From Fibrobacter sp. (GTDB taxonomy: Bacteria; Fibrobacterota; Chitinivibrionia; Chitinivibrionales; Chitinispirillaceae), in NCBI GenBank assembly GCA_012513915.1, contig JAAZBG010000159.1, positions 1-60,772 on the forward strand: DNA of 60,772 nucleotides, given 5' to 3'. A model generated the notes under the pieces. That model saw nothing but the letters and a program-made list of their open reading frames with translations, had not been told where the DNA came from and ran no database searches. Made by a program: the position numbers and the translations under genes. This document shows positions 1 through 7,824 of this stretch, piece after piece. Numbering within the stretch: the stretch's first letter is position 1; each line of letters opens with the position of its first letter.

Positions 1-11
1 GGAGATATCAC

Positions 12-1256
12 ATGTTTGAACCAAAAATCTGCGTCGTTGGCCTCGGGTATGTCGGACTTCCACTTGCTGTTGAGCTGGCGAAATATTTCCCTGTCATAGG
101 GTTCGATATAAAAGAATCGCGTATTGCAACGTTAAGAAATTTTGTTGATCCGACAAATGAGGTTTCCACTGAAACACTCAAAACTTCAAAGTTGACATTC
201 TCATCAAACCCGCAGGATATTAAAACTGCCAATTTTATTATTGTTGCAGTGCCCACACCAATAGATGACCACAAGAATCCGGATCTTACACCACTCTATA
301 AGTCGTCAGAAACAGTAGGTAAAAACCTTCAGAAAGGTGCTGTCGTTGTCTATGAATCAACGGTGTACCCTGGTGTCACTGAAGATGAGTGCGTACCTGT
401 ACTTGAAAAATTCTCCGGAATGAAATGGAAATCAGACTTTTTCGTTGGGTATTCACCAGAACGAATCAATCCCGGAGATAAAAAGCATACCGTTGCAACA
501 ATTACAAAAATTGTTTCCGGCGATACTGCCGAGACGTTGGATAAAGTCGCACTGGTGTATGGAACTGTTGTCAAGGCAGGAATTCATAAAGCAGCGAGCA
601 TTAAAGTGGCTGAAGCCGCAAAAGTAATTGAGAACACACAGCGTGATATAAATATTGCGTTAATGAATGAACTGAAAATCATTTTTGACAAAATGGATAT
701 CTCCACAAAAGATGTCCTTAAAGCAGCGGGAACAAAGTGGAACTTTCTTCCTTTTGAGCCGGGCCTTGTTGGAGGTCACTGTATTGGAGTAGACCCCTAC
801 TATCTCGCCTATAAGGCAGAGGAGATTGGTCATCACCCGCAGATAATTATGGCGGGTAGAAGAATCAATGATGCAATGGGACGTTATTTTGCACGTGAAC
901 TTATCAAAAAAATGATCCATAAAAAGCTCAATATAATGGATAGTAACGTTCTCGTTCTCGGAATAACCTTCAAAGAAAACGTACCGGATATCAGAAACTC
1001 AAAAGTAATTGACATTATTCAGGAACTTAAAGAATTCGGTATCAACATTCACGTTTACGATCCGGTTGCAGACCCTTCTGAAGTTGAAGAAGAATACCAC
1101 ATAGCAACAGTCAGGTCAATTGACAATATCAAATATGATGCGATTATTCTTGCAGTAAAGCATCAGGAGTTTATTGAAAACGGGCCTGATTTTTATACGA
1201 AAAAGTTATCTGCTAACGGTATTCTCTACGATATCAAGGAATCTTTTGCGGGATAA
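12..1256 (+). CDS. Nucleotide-sugar dehydrogenase (UDP-HexNAc / UDP-glucose dehydrogenase family)
   Basis: Cytosolic NAD-dependent enzyme that oxidises the C6 of a UDP-sugar to a uronic acid, feeding O-antigen or exopolysaccharide synthesis. The N-terminal Rossmann motif GLGYVGLP lies at residues 10-17. The catalytic Cys257 lies in GGHCIGVDPYY, followed by the C-terminal UDP-binding domain, which contains the helix start ITFKENVPDIRNSK. At 414 residues it has the usual family length. The closest match I recognise is the WbpO/TviB branch (UDP-N-acetylgalactosamine or -glucosamine dehydrogenase), but the exact substrate is not decided by sequence alone. ATG at 12 follows GGAG at 1-4. Its upstream neighbour is outside the window. 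A strong terminator follows at 1281-1311. Confidence 0.93.
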   Translation: MFEPKICVVGLGYVGLPLAVELAKYFPVIGFDIKESRIATLRNFVDPTNEVSTETLKTSKLTFSSNPQDIKTANFIIVAVPTPIDDHKNPDLTPLYKSSETVGKNLQKGAVVVYESTVYPGVTEDECVPVLEKFSGMKWKSDFFVGYSPERINPGDKKHTVATITKIVSGDTAETLDKVALVYGTVVKAGIHKAASIKVAEAAKVIENTQRDINIALMNELKIIFDKMDISTKDVLKAAGTKWNFLPFEPGLVGGHCIGVDPYYLAYKAEEIGHHPQIIMAGRRINDAMGRYFARELIKKMIHKKLNIMDSNVLVLGITFKENVPDIRNSKVIDIIQELKEFGINIHVYDPVADPSEVEEEYHIATVRSIDNIKYDAIILAVKHQEFIENGPDFYTKKLSANGILYDIKESFAG

Positions 1257-1280
1257 AGATTTACTTTAGTGAAACATCAA

Positions 1281-1311
1281 AAAGGCGATTCAATTGTGAA
1301 TCGCCTTTTTT
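1281..1311 (+). terminator. Rho-independent terminator after the sugar dehydrogenase
   Basis: A perfect 12-bp stem (1281-1292 with 1297-1308), a 4-nt loop and a T run to 1311. Confidence 0.92.
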
Positions 1312-1394
1312 ATTGCTTCAATGCACTACGATAAGAAAACCAGTTTAAATAACTTTGTGTCGTGAATCTTTAATGGCTATGATTTATTCTTTTT

Positions 1395-1616
1395 TGTCCC
1401 GGAGGGACAGTATATTTATAGAAAATGTACACGAAATAATAACCAGTGTCCTGTAGGGACAATATAAACATAGGCTCTAAATTGCATGGCAAACACATTC
1501 AAACAGATCTATCTCACGTGATGTACAATAAATATAGCGTCCCTACGGGACGCGGATTGTTTTTATTGTCATGCATTCTATAAATATTTGATCCCGATGG
1601 GATCAGGAAAAGATCT
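1395..1616. repeat. Cluster of four REP-like palindromic elements
   Basis: The 576-bp gap between the sugar dehydrogenase and the next gene has no credible ORF but holds four related elements. Each is a small palindrome (TCCC-N3/4-GGGA core with 1-3 extra paired bases) joined to an AT-rich tail resembling TATTTATAGAA. The palindromes lie at 1395-1409, 1447-1461, 1537-1553 and about 1590-1604. In the first two the tail follows the palindrome (plus orientation). In the last two it precedes the palindrome (minus orientation), so the cluster is organised as two head-to-head pairs, as in bacterial REP/BIME clusters. No RAYT transposase is seen in the window. Confidence 0.7.
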
Positions 1617-1832
1617 GCTATGCATTATTTTTGTTCAATGCCAATTGACTTATAAGGTTTTTTTGCAGTTAATTCTATATTAATAAAATAGACCGCCCAG
1701 GTTGACAATCAGGCAACATTCGATCCATAATTTTCCCGGAATATCTTTTTTTTACTCACAGACTTTAATTTTAGTGATAACCCGAAATCTGATCACTTGT
1801 CATTCAGAAACAATCATTAACCGGATCGGACA

Positions 1833-2693
1833 TTACTCGTGCATTAGCGGTTTCTCTTTACCTATACAGAACTGGTACGCTGAAGAATTCAACTGGTGAG
1901 ATGTTCTTCCGGAAAGTAATGCTACAGACCCTTTTGTAAAATTTTGTAAGACCAGACGATTTTGATCATGTATGACCAACCTGCCCGATGAATCATTTAT
2001 TTTCCTGACAGGAAGCTTTTTGTATGCTTTTTTATTGATTGATACATTTATGCTTTTAACCATCGATGTCAGACTTCTTGCGTCTGTTTCACCAAATGAT
2101 GATCCACTCTTTTTATTGGTTATATACCGCATTTCTTTTTGTAAAACACCTTTGGGTGTATTTGGAATAACGTTTTCTGTAGCTTCATCAGGTGTCCATC
2201 CAACAGGATTCAGCGTGTATGCCATTGTGGAATCATCAAGGTTGATATCTACTGCATACAAGATGGCAGGCTGATCCTTAAACCAGTCATTTGGTTCGAA
2301 AGACCTATCTGTTTCTACAAAAACGGTAAATTTCTCCAGAGTATCCGGTAACATTGCAGTTACTGAAAAGCTGCAATTTTTTTGTGTTGCAGAAGTTACT
2401 GCATTTATTTCAGATACTGACGATTTCGAACGCTTATTCATGTTCCAGAATGGAAGTGCCGTATTCGTTAAACCACCCTTGACAAGCGACTGGCATATTT
2501 TCAGATTTTGAATAAATGACGCCGCACTCTCCAACCAGATTACATAGATGTTTGTGTACCCGGCAGGAGCCAGTACTTCTCCAAATTCATATGATATGGT
2601 AAGTTCAACGAAATTATTTTCTTCAACCTCTTTTGTATGGGCACTTTGACAGCACAGAAACATACTCAGAAAAACAACTACTGCATACTTCAT
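1833..2693 (-). CDS. Exported protein of unknown function, DUF2271-like
   Basis: I do not recognise a defined function. The reading frame opens at 2720, but the Met at 2693 gives a clean signal peptide (short n-region, hydrophobic stretch to CCQSAHT), so I choose 2693; it is preceded by GCGGAAAG. The mature part has a beta-rich pattern with YTNIYVIWLE, FWN and NAVTSAT segments. These resemble the DUF2271 periplasmic family, whose members often accompany flavin-binding or redox proteins; here no such neighbour exists. The C-terminal 90 residues are basic and hydrophilic and do not belong to that pattern. It is a monocistronic, minus-strand gene. Confidence 0.6.
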   Translation of the reverse strand: MKYAVVVFLSMFLCCQSAHTKEVEENNFVELTISYEFGEVLAPAGYTNIYVIWLESAASFIQNLKICQSLVKGGLTNTALPFWNMNKRSKSSVSEINAVTSATQKNCSFSVTAMLPDTLEKFTVFVETDRSFEPNDWFKDQPAILYAVDINLDDSTMAYTLNPVGWTPDEATENVIPNTPKGVLQKEMRYITNKKSGSSFGETDARSLTSMVKSINVSINKKAYKKLPVRKINDSSGRLVIHDQNRLVLQNFTKGSVALLSGRTSHQLNSSAYQFCIGKEKPLMHE

Positions 2694-2779
2694 ACTTTCC
2701 GCTTTTTGATAATCATTCATAACTACTTTATACTCAATAATAATACATTTTGCAGTCGTGAATATGTACTTCTTTTGAT

Positions 2780-2914
2780 TTAATACAATGCGCAGCAGGT
2801 GAGACAGCCAACATCTTTTATTTGATTCAAAGGCTTACCGACAATCTCTGCAATAGTGGTTTCATCAAACCCTCTGGAAACCAGATTCCTGATAATCTCA
2901 GCCTCTTTTACCTC
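2780..2914 (-). pseudogene. 3' remnant of an Rpn-family nuclease/transposase gene
   Basis: Positions 2790-2914 match 4503-4627, the 3' end of the intact Rpn-type gene, with one mismatch that I can find in 125 bp. The homology continues in frame to a stop at 2780-2782, reading ...CCALY against ...CCALF in the intact copy. Homology ends abruptly at 2914 on the 5' side. This is either a deleted second copy or a duplicated fragment. The near identity argues that the event is recent or that gene conversion maintains it. Confidence 0.88.
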
Positions 2915-3132
2915 ATGTGATACTAACCCCAAACATAATTTCCAAGTACTACTTAAAGGTAATTACAACTTACAATTTAAGCATTCCACTTGCATCATTT
3001 ACTATAGCTATTTGACAAAAATGCTATTTCCCTATTTACCATATATTAGTAACCTTTTGTAAAATTTTATCCCTAACTGTAAACATATTCGACATCAACA
3101 CTGATAAAACCTACAAAAAACGCATGTGAAAC

Positions 3133-3148
3133 AGGCACGTTTATTGCT
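3133..3148 (+). promoter_or_regulatory. Sigma-54 (-24/-12) promoter of PEP-CTERM gene 1
   Basis: The sequence AGGCACGTTTATTGCT has GG at 3134-3135 and GC at 3146-3147, exactly ten bases apart. It matches the RpoN consensus TGGCACG-N4-TTGCW at all but the first base. It predicts a start near 3159 and a leader of about 57 nt. Confidence 0.82.
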
Positions 3149-3215
3149 TTGTTCATTTTCAGTACAATGTTTTGTCTTACATTAACACATTACACTTCAA
3201 CGGAAGGGTTACATT

Positions 3216-3974
3216 ATGAACAAACTGTTATTATCACTCACAACACTATCACTTTGTGTATCAGCTTCATTTGCATCACTGTTTACAAACGGTGGATTTG
3301 AAGATGGCACATTTAATGGTTGGACATTATCTCAAGGTTACAACTATAGTGGAACCGGTACAATTGTCTGGACACCCGGAGATAACGGGCTCAATTCAAT
3401 AATCAGTGCATCAAGCGCGTTGATGAGTGGTCAGACAGTTGATGTAAATCCGTACAATGGTACCTATATGGCACGATTAGATAACCTTGAGGGCAACTAT
3501 CATGCTTCAAAAATCTCTCAAACTGCTACAGTTGGTGTGGAAGATATTGGTGATACACTTTATGTCAACTGGGGAGCAATGCTGGTTGAACCTGAAAATG
3601 TTCATCCCTCAACTGATTGCCCCTATTTTGGAATCTCTGTATTAAAAAACGGCGTTGCCATTCAGAATTTTACTGCAGATGCATCTGCCCACGATGTATC
3701 ATGGTCAGTTGCAGGTAATCTTTATGGTACAGCATGGTACAAACAAAACACATGGAGTTACGATCTCAACTCATTCTCTGTAGATGATCAGATTACTGTG
3801 GAGATGTTTGTTGCAGACTGTTCATGGGGTGGACATGGTGGTGCAGCATTTCTTGATGGTATTGGCACAAAATATATTCCACCTGAGAATGTACCTGAAC
3901 CAGCAACTCTTTCCCTCTTCGGTCTTGGACTCCTTGGCCTTGCAGGTATGAGATCAATCAGAAAACGTAAGTAA
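3216..3974 (+). CDS. PEP-CTERM sorting-domain surface protein 1
   Basis: Secreted or surface-anchored protein. Residues 1-20 form a signal peptide ending SASFA. The body starts with NGGFEDGTFNGW, a segment typical of PEP-CTERM exported beta-sandwich proteins. From about residue 226 it ends with VPEPATLSLFGLG, a hydrophobic helix, and a basic tail RSIRKRK. That is the tripartite PEP-CTERM signal, which in this family is recognised by an exosortase (EpsH/Xrt) in the inner membrane. No exosortase is encoded in this window. ATG at 3216 follows GGAAGGG. Expression is probably RpoN-dependent (promoter 3133-3148). The 3' end of the gene and its downstream DNA are nearly duplicated at PEP-CTERM gene 2. 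Confidence 0.92.
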   Translation: MNKLLLSLTTLSLCVSASFASLFTNGGFEDGTFNGWTLSQGYNYSGTGTIVWTPGDNGLNSIISASSALMSGQTVDVNPYNGTYMARLDNLEGNYHASKISQTATVGVEDIGDTLYVNWGAMLVEPENVHPSTDCPYFGISVLKNGVAIQNFTADASAHDVSWSVAGNLYGTAWYKQNTWSYDLNSFSVDDQITVEMFVADCSWGGHGGAAFLDGIGTKYIPPENVPEPATLSLFGLGLLGLAGMRSIRKRK

Positions 3975-4109
3975 TTTTTATCACTAAAACCCATTAAAAA
4001 GGTAGGCGTTTTATGCCTGCCTCCTTTTTATCACTGTGGCAGACACCTGTTGGTTAGTTGTACTTGACATTCAAATACAAACTGACAGTTGAGAGTTTCC
4101 CCTGAAATC
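3890..4109 (+). repeat. PEP-CTERM 3' cassette, copy 1
   Basis: About 220 bp spanning the PEP-CTERM tail codons, stop, terminator and about 80 bp of non-coding DNA, homologous to 6296-6516. The coding part differs at only a few bases although the proteins upstream of the tail are unrelated in sequence. Confidence 0.8.
3996..4029 (+). terminator. Terminator of PEP-CTERM gene 1
   Basis: A 7-bp stem with one G-T pair (4001-4007 with 4015-4021), flanked by an A run and a T run. Confidence 0.75.
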
Positions 4110-4492
4110 ACCATTAAATTTAACATTTTTAACAAGTTTAAATAACGCGTTATCAAGCGTAGTACTATCAGGATACGACTGATGCAACCTGAAAAATTGA
4201 TCCCAGTGATCATACTTGTTTATCTAAAACTTGTTGCTTTCCAAAAGAAAAATTGATACACATATTACCGGATAATGCAACTAAAAAAAGAAAAACGCAC
4301 ATCATATATCGGAGAAGCTGATTAAAACCGTTAAAATTACAAAATGTGATAACACACTATAATGTAAACGTTTTGAAATAGCGGATTCATACGACTTCTG
4401 GAACATAATAAATAGCTTGAGCTGAGCGCCATGATTCACCTATTGATTTTATACTCCAATCACATCGTCATCACCCATCGATTTCCTCACTA
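4110..4492. other. AT-rich gap between PEP-CTERM gene 1 and the Rpn gene
   Basis: No credible gene, promoter or strong hairpin is seen. It may be degraded DNA around the mobile gene that follows. Confidence 0.45.
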
Positions 4493-5449
4493 TTAAAATA
4501 ACGCGCAGCAGGTGAGACAGCCAACATCTTTTATCTGATTCAAAGGCTTACCGACAATCTCTGCAATAGTGGTTTCATCAAACCCTCTGGAAACCAGATT
4601 CCTGATAATCTCAGCCTCTTTTACCTCCATACCCTGTTTCACCCCAATAGGTAGTCCCATCTGGACGCCATCACTGACTCCGCGATCATAGATTTTCTTT
4701 ACCAGTGCGGCGTCCTCCTGGACAAACGAATACTGAATTTTTTCCTGAAGCGTTTTTATATCATCGGGCTTAATGGTATTTGCAATAAAAGTAACAATAG
4801 AATCAAAGCTTTTAAGTTGCTTATCAAAATCGAGATATGAGTCAAAAACGTGATCAACAATTTTCGGCATGCACTGCAAGCAGTCATCAGAATTGAGTGC
4901 TTGCCTGGATACGGTTAATAGCTGTTGAAGTGGCTGCGGTCCTTTAATCAGATGTTCCGGGATTCCCATTAAATTAAACTCATTAAAAACAAACTCCGGT
5001 ATAAACTGCTGTACTTCATGAGAATCACTGAACAGTTCCTTAATAGATCGAACCTTCGACCATTCTCCATCCCGGAAATTTAACACCACAGGGTATAGCG
5101 CCGGGAATTTTTTATGTTGAGATTCCGACTTTGCAAAGGTATCAAGAAAGTGCACAATTATTCTCAGCAACTGCGACCTGATTATCTCATTTGAATAGGG
5201 TTCCAGTTCACATAAAAAGTAAAAATAGGAACGATGACTGGCAATTTCAGCGGTGTAAAGAAGATCTGAAAAATACAATTCACTGCTTGCATTAACAAAA
5301 CTATGATGTAATAGTTCGAGTGATTCAAGATTTGTTTGCTGTACTATTTGCGGTGACAAAAACTGCTCAATAAAACCCGCAACAACTTCCTTTTTTGTGA
5401 AAGCATCTTTAAATGCATTCTCTTTGTAAACATTTTTGTGTCTGATCAT
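4493..5449 (-). CDS. Rpn-family PD-(D/E)XK nuclease / putative transposase
   Basis: Recombination-promoting nuclease family (formerly 'transposase_31'). The fingerprint is an N-terminal AFKDAFTKKEVV segment (family form: FKKLFSDPEVA), then the SDLLY motif with the presumed catalytic Asp, then FLCELEPYS, which occupies the place of the usual LLEHQSS Glu motif, and later LYPVVLNFRDGEWS. The C-terminus carries the usual helical tail with GMEVKEAEIIRNL. The frame opens with GTG at 5488, but ATG at 5449 has AGGA about 9 nt upstream and fits the family start, so I choose 5449. Members act in RecA-independent horizontal gene transfer in E. coli. Its 3' end is duplicated at 2780-2914. Confidence 0.85.
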   Translation of the reverse strand: MIRHKNVYKENAFKDAFTKKEVVAGFIEQFLSPQIVQQTNLESLELLHHSFVNASSELYFSDLLYTAEIASHRSYFYFLCELEPYSNEIIRSQLLRIIVHFLDTFAKSESQHKKFPALYPVVLNFRDGEWSKVRSIKELFSDSHEVQQFIPEFVFNEFNLMGIPEHLIKGPQPLQQLLTVSRQALNSDDCLQCMPKIVDHVFDSYLDFDKQLKSFDSIVTFIANTIKPDDIKTLQEKIQYSFVQEDAALVKKIYDRGVSDGVQMGLPIGVKQGMEVKEAEIIRNLVSRGFDETTIAEIVGKPLNQIKDVGCLTCCALF

Positions 5450-5533
5450 ATGGAATATCCTACGTCTGATACATCGTTTTTTCAACACGAATTTCAGTTA
5501 CTTTTTTATTACATACAAACTACTTGTCAAACT

Positions 5534-5582
5534 GTTAAGTGTAAGCGAAAGTATCTGTGTGTCGAAAAAAATTACACTTAAC
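5534..5582. repeat. Long-spaced inverted repeat upstream of PEP-CTERM gene 2
   Basis: Perfect 11-bp arms, GTTAAGTGTAA at 5534-5544 and its reverse complement at 5572-5582, separated by 27 bp. It ends 57 bp upstream of the -24 element of the sigma-54 promoter, where an enhancer-binding protein would be expected to bind. Confidence 0.6.
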
Positions 5583-5637
5583 TATCATTTATCAATAAAC
5601 CGTTCTGTTTAATGGCCTTTAAATATAATTAATTAAA

Positions 5638-5653
5638 CGGCACACTGATTGCT
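5638..5653 (+). promoter_or_regulatory. Sigma-54 promoter of PEP-CTERM gene 2
   Basis: CGGCACACTGATTGCT has GG at 5639-5640 and GC at 5651-5652 with the required N10 spacing. Confidence 0.78.
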
Positions 5654-5701
5654 TATTGAAGGTTTAAATTACCCTTTAACTTTTCTCCACAGGAGTCATA
5701 A

Positions 5702-6385
5702 ATGACAAAGTATTTACTATCACCCATTGCAGTCCTGGCATTATCATTAAATGTGATCTCAACACCTATCACATTTGAATCAACAGCCGGAGATCAGGAC
5801 TTTGCAGCCAGCCGTAGCAGCTTTGATGCAGCAACAAATTTTGACTACTATGTATTCAAACAAGGATCAGACGAAATTGGACGGGCGACAAACAGCAAAG
5901 GGCGAATCGATTGGAATTACATACTGCCAAACGAAATTGAATCTGCACTTGCCGGTAGTGTCAGCATCAGAGCCTGGGATATTGACCCATTAGATTTAGT
6001 TAAGGTTTATTTTGATTTTGGTAGTGAAAACAGGGTATATGCAGGATCGCTTCAAGGAACAAATGGTGGGAATTTTGACGCATGGGAGAGAGCTGTAGCT
6101 AACGGTACTACATCAGAATTAATTGGATGGTCTACAACTACATTCGCACTTAGCCAGTCAGTCATTGCTGCGCTTAGTGGCACATCAGGATGCACACTCT
6201 CATTGAACGTAGCTGAGGAAGCATACCCGTGGGCAGCAGTGCTGGATTATGCCACTCTTTCACTTACCTATGAGCCCGGTAAAGCGAATCCGGAATTTAA
6301 TGTACCGGAACCAGCAACACTTTCCCTCTTCGGTCTTGGACTCCTTGGCCTTGCAGGTATGAGATCAATCAGAAGACGTAAGTAA
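5702..6385 (+). CDS. PEP-CTERM sorting-domain surface protein 2
   Basis: Exported 227-residue protein with a signal peptide (about residues 1-20), a beta-rich body without a recognised domain, and a C-terminal VPEPATLSLFGLG plus hydrophobic helix plus RSIRRRK tail. This is the exosortase-recognised PEP-CTERM signal. ATG at 5702 is preceded by CAGGAG. The body is unrelated to PEP-CTERM protein 1, but the tail codons and the downstream DNA are almost the same. This suggests that sorting tails spread as a cassette or are kept alike by gene conversion. The sigma-54 promoter at 5638 and the inverted repeat at 5534 suggest RpoN and an enhancer-binding regulator. Confidence 0.9.
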   Translation: MTKYLLSPIAVLALSLNVISTPITFESTAGDQDFAASRSSFDAATNFDYYVFKQGSDEIGRATNSKGRIDWNYILPNEIESALAGSVSIRAWDIDPLDLVKVYFDFGSENRVYAGSLQGTNGGNFDAWERAVANGTTSELIGWSTTTFALSQSVIAALSGTSGCTLSLNVAEEAYPWAAVLDYATLSLTYEPGKANPEFNVPEPATLSLFGLGLLGLAGMRSIRRRK

Positions 6386-6516
6386 CTTCTCTAAATCCAT
6401 TAAAGAGGCTGGGGTATTATACCTGCCTCTTTTTTATCTCGCAGTAGACACCTGTCGACTTTCTTTACACCTAATATTCAATCACAAACTAACGGTTGAG
6501 AGTTTAACCCGAAATC
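6296..6516 (+). repeat. PEP-CTERM 3' cassette, copy 2
   Basis: Counterpart of 3890-4109. The non-coding part shares segments such as GACACCTGT and GGTTGAGAGTTT (GTTGAGAGTTT in both copies) in the same order, so homology runs past the terminator. Confidence 0.78.
6404..6435 (+). terminator. Terminator of PEP-CTERM gene 2
   Basis: An interrupted stem, GAGGC with GCCTC and GGT with ACC, followed by a run of six or more T. Confidence 0.78.
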
Positions 6517-6597
6517 TCTTTCAAAAACGACACAAAAATCACAGATTCAAGCATATTGTGTACTCAAATTACACCACCTGTTAACGCTGCTCATTTA

Positions 6598-6613
6598 CGG
6601 CATGATTATTGCA
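6598..6613 (+). promoter_or_regulatory. Sigma-54 promoter of PEP-CTERM gene 3
   Basis: CGGCATGATTATTGCA has GG at 6599-6600 and GC at 6611-6612, N10 apart. It predicts a start near 6624 and a short leader of about 22 nt carrying the AGGAGG site. Confidence 0.75.
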
Positions 6614-6645
6614 TTTTAAGTCTCTCAACTTTTTTAGGAGGTACT

Positions 6646-7467
6646 ATGTTACTAAAGAAACTCTTTATCGCAACCGCAGCAATAAGTGCTGTATTGACAG
6701 GCACCAGTTTTGGTGACATTATTCACGAAACAACCAAATGGCAGAGTATTGGAAAAGAAACCATTAAAGATGGAGTAAACACCAATTCTGATAATGGCGT
6801 GTTTTATTCTATTGACAACGGAACATCATGGGCTAATTTGACTGACATTATCGAGTTTACCGTTGGTCAAAGTGTTGATTTCAGAGTCGATATCTGGAAA
6901 GAATTCCAGGGTACTCACTACTCAGATGTCGCTAAAGTCTGGATTGATGGTACTGAAGAACAAAAAGGTGAATGGCTGCTATCAGAGAACGGCAACAAGG
7001 TAGACGTTACTACTGGATATAAGAGAGTACACGGGAAAAATGTTCCAGTAACAACCTCCTACTCCTACTACGACGGAATCGTCGCCAGCACAACTCTGAG
7101 CCAAAAAGCAGGTAATCCTGAGTTGTTAGGTTCAATGGGTTTCGCTTACACATTCACTGAAGCCCGCACATACGAACTGATTGCCCGTACGATGTGTAGT
7201 GATGATTTAAGAAAACTTGTTGATGACTCAAATCCAAAGAATGTCACATTTGTAGACGAATCAAACAAAGTGGTAACTCAGAATAAGTTTTATATTCCAA
7301 CCGAAGCAGACTGGAATGCATTCACAGCAACAAGTCCACTTTCAACACTTCAGGGTGAGATCGAAAAATACACCTTTAAAGTTAAGGATGTACCGGAACC
7401 TACAATGTTGTCACTCTTTGGGTTCGGCCTTCTTTCACTTGCGTTCTTCCGTAAAAAAAATAAATAA
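6646..7467 (+). CDS. PEP-CTERM sorting-domain surface protein 3
   Basis: Exported 273-residue protein. The frame is open from 6556, but ATG at 6646 is the real start: it has a perfect AGGAGG at 6636-6641 and begins a signal peptide (MLLKKLFIATAAIS to TSFG). It also lies just downstream of the predicted sigma-54 start site. The body is unassigned and rich in Thr, Lys and aromatic residues. The tail is VPEPTMLSLFGFGLLSLAFF followed by RKKNK, a shorter and diverged PEP-CTERM signal. Unlike genes 1 and 2, its tail is not DNA-identical to theirs. A strong terminator follows at 7494-7521. Confidence 0.9.
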   Translation: MLLKKLFIATAAISAVLTGTSFGDIIHETTKWQSIGKETIKDGVNTNSDNGVFYSIDNGTSWANLTDIIEFTVGQSVDFRVDIWKEFQGTHYSDVAKVWIDGTEEQKGEWLLSENGNKVDVTTGYKRVHGKNVPVTTSYSYYDGIVASTTLSQKAGNPELLGSMGFAYTFTEARTYELIARTMCSDDLRKLVDDSNPKNVTFVDESNKVVTQNKFYIPTEADWNAFTATSPLSTLQGEIEKYTFKVKDVPEPTMLSLFGFGLLSLAFFRKKNK

Positions 7468-7493
7468 GTACTATTTGGGTATGCGATTGTTGG

Positions 7494-7521
7494 AAAAAGG
7501 CAGTGTTTCACTGCCTTTTTT
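7494..7521 (+). terminator. Terminator of PEP-CTERM gene 3
   Basis: A perfect 12-bp stem (7494-7505 with 7509-7520) with a TTT loop and a T-rich 3' arm. Confidence 0.93.
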
Positions 7522-7536
7522 ATTTTGTGTGAGAAA

Positions 7537-7564
7537 GTGACCAGTGATGCGTAACGGGTGACAA
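7537..7564. repeat. Heptanucleotide tandem repeat, locus A
   Basis: Four consecutive degenerate copies of a 7-mer with consensus GTGACGA, phased exactly every 7 nt. A short hexamer-type run (AAGGTTGAGGATGAAG) follows at about 7579-7594. Confidence 0.65.
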
Positions 7565-7680
7565 AGCAGAACAAAGATTAAGGTTGAGGATGAAGATAGA
7601 ATAAAAACTTGTTTTGTCTTATTTTTGTTGACGTTTCCATTGTCGTTTTATATTTTATGGATCACTTGCAAAGAATCTAT

Positions 7681-7753
7681 GCACCATTAGCTCAGTTGGT
7701 AGAGCAACTGACTCTTAATCAGTGGGTCTCAGGTTCGAGTCCTGAATGGTGTA
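7681..7753 (+). tRNA. tRNA-Lys (anticodon CTT)
   Basis: A complete cloverleaf of 73 nt. The acceptor 7681-7687 pairs with 7746-7752 (one G-T at the end), the discriminator is A7753, the anticodon loop is CTCTTAA, and the T arm pairs TCAGG with CCTGA. CCA is not encoded. Its 3' half is repeated at 8118-8157. Confidence 0.95.
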
Positions 7754-7763
7754 TTTAATACTG

Positions 7764-7800
7764 AAAGCTTATAACGCAGATTGTGTTATAAGCTTTTCTT
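7764..7800 (+). terminator. Hairpin terminator between tRNA-Lys and the GIY-YIG gene
   Basis: Arms AAAGCTTATAAC (7764-7775) and GTTATAAGCTTT (7785-7796) are followed by a T-rich stretch. A third copy of the right arm, GTTATAAGCTT, lies at 7814-7824 directly against the next ATG. Confidence 0.8.
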
Positions 7801-7824
7801 TTCTACCTAAATTGTTATAAGCTT

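Larger units (their letters stand above)
2694..3215. other. Gap between the DUF2271-like gene and the first PEP-CTERM gene
   Basis: This stretch holds the Rpn remnant (2780-2914) and the sigma-54 promoter (3133-3148). The remainder is AT-rich, and I see no further gene. Confidence 0.6.

Noticed and set aside
2856..3062. ORF across the Rpn remnant on the plus strand
   Set aside because: It is antisense to the remnant, which is coding-derived on the minus strand.
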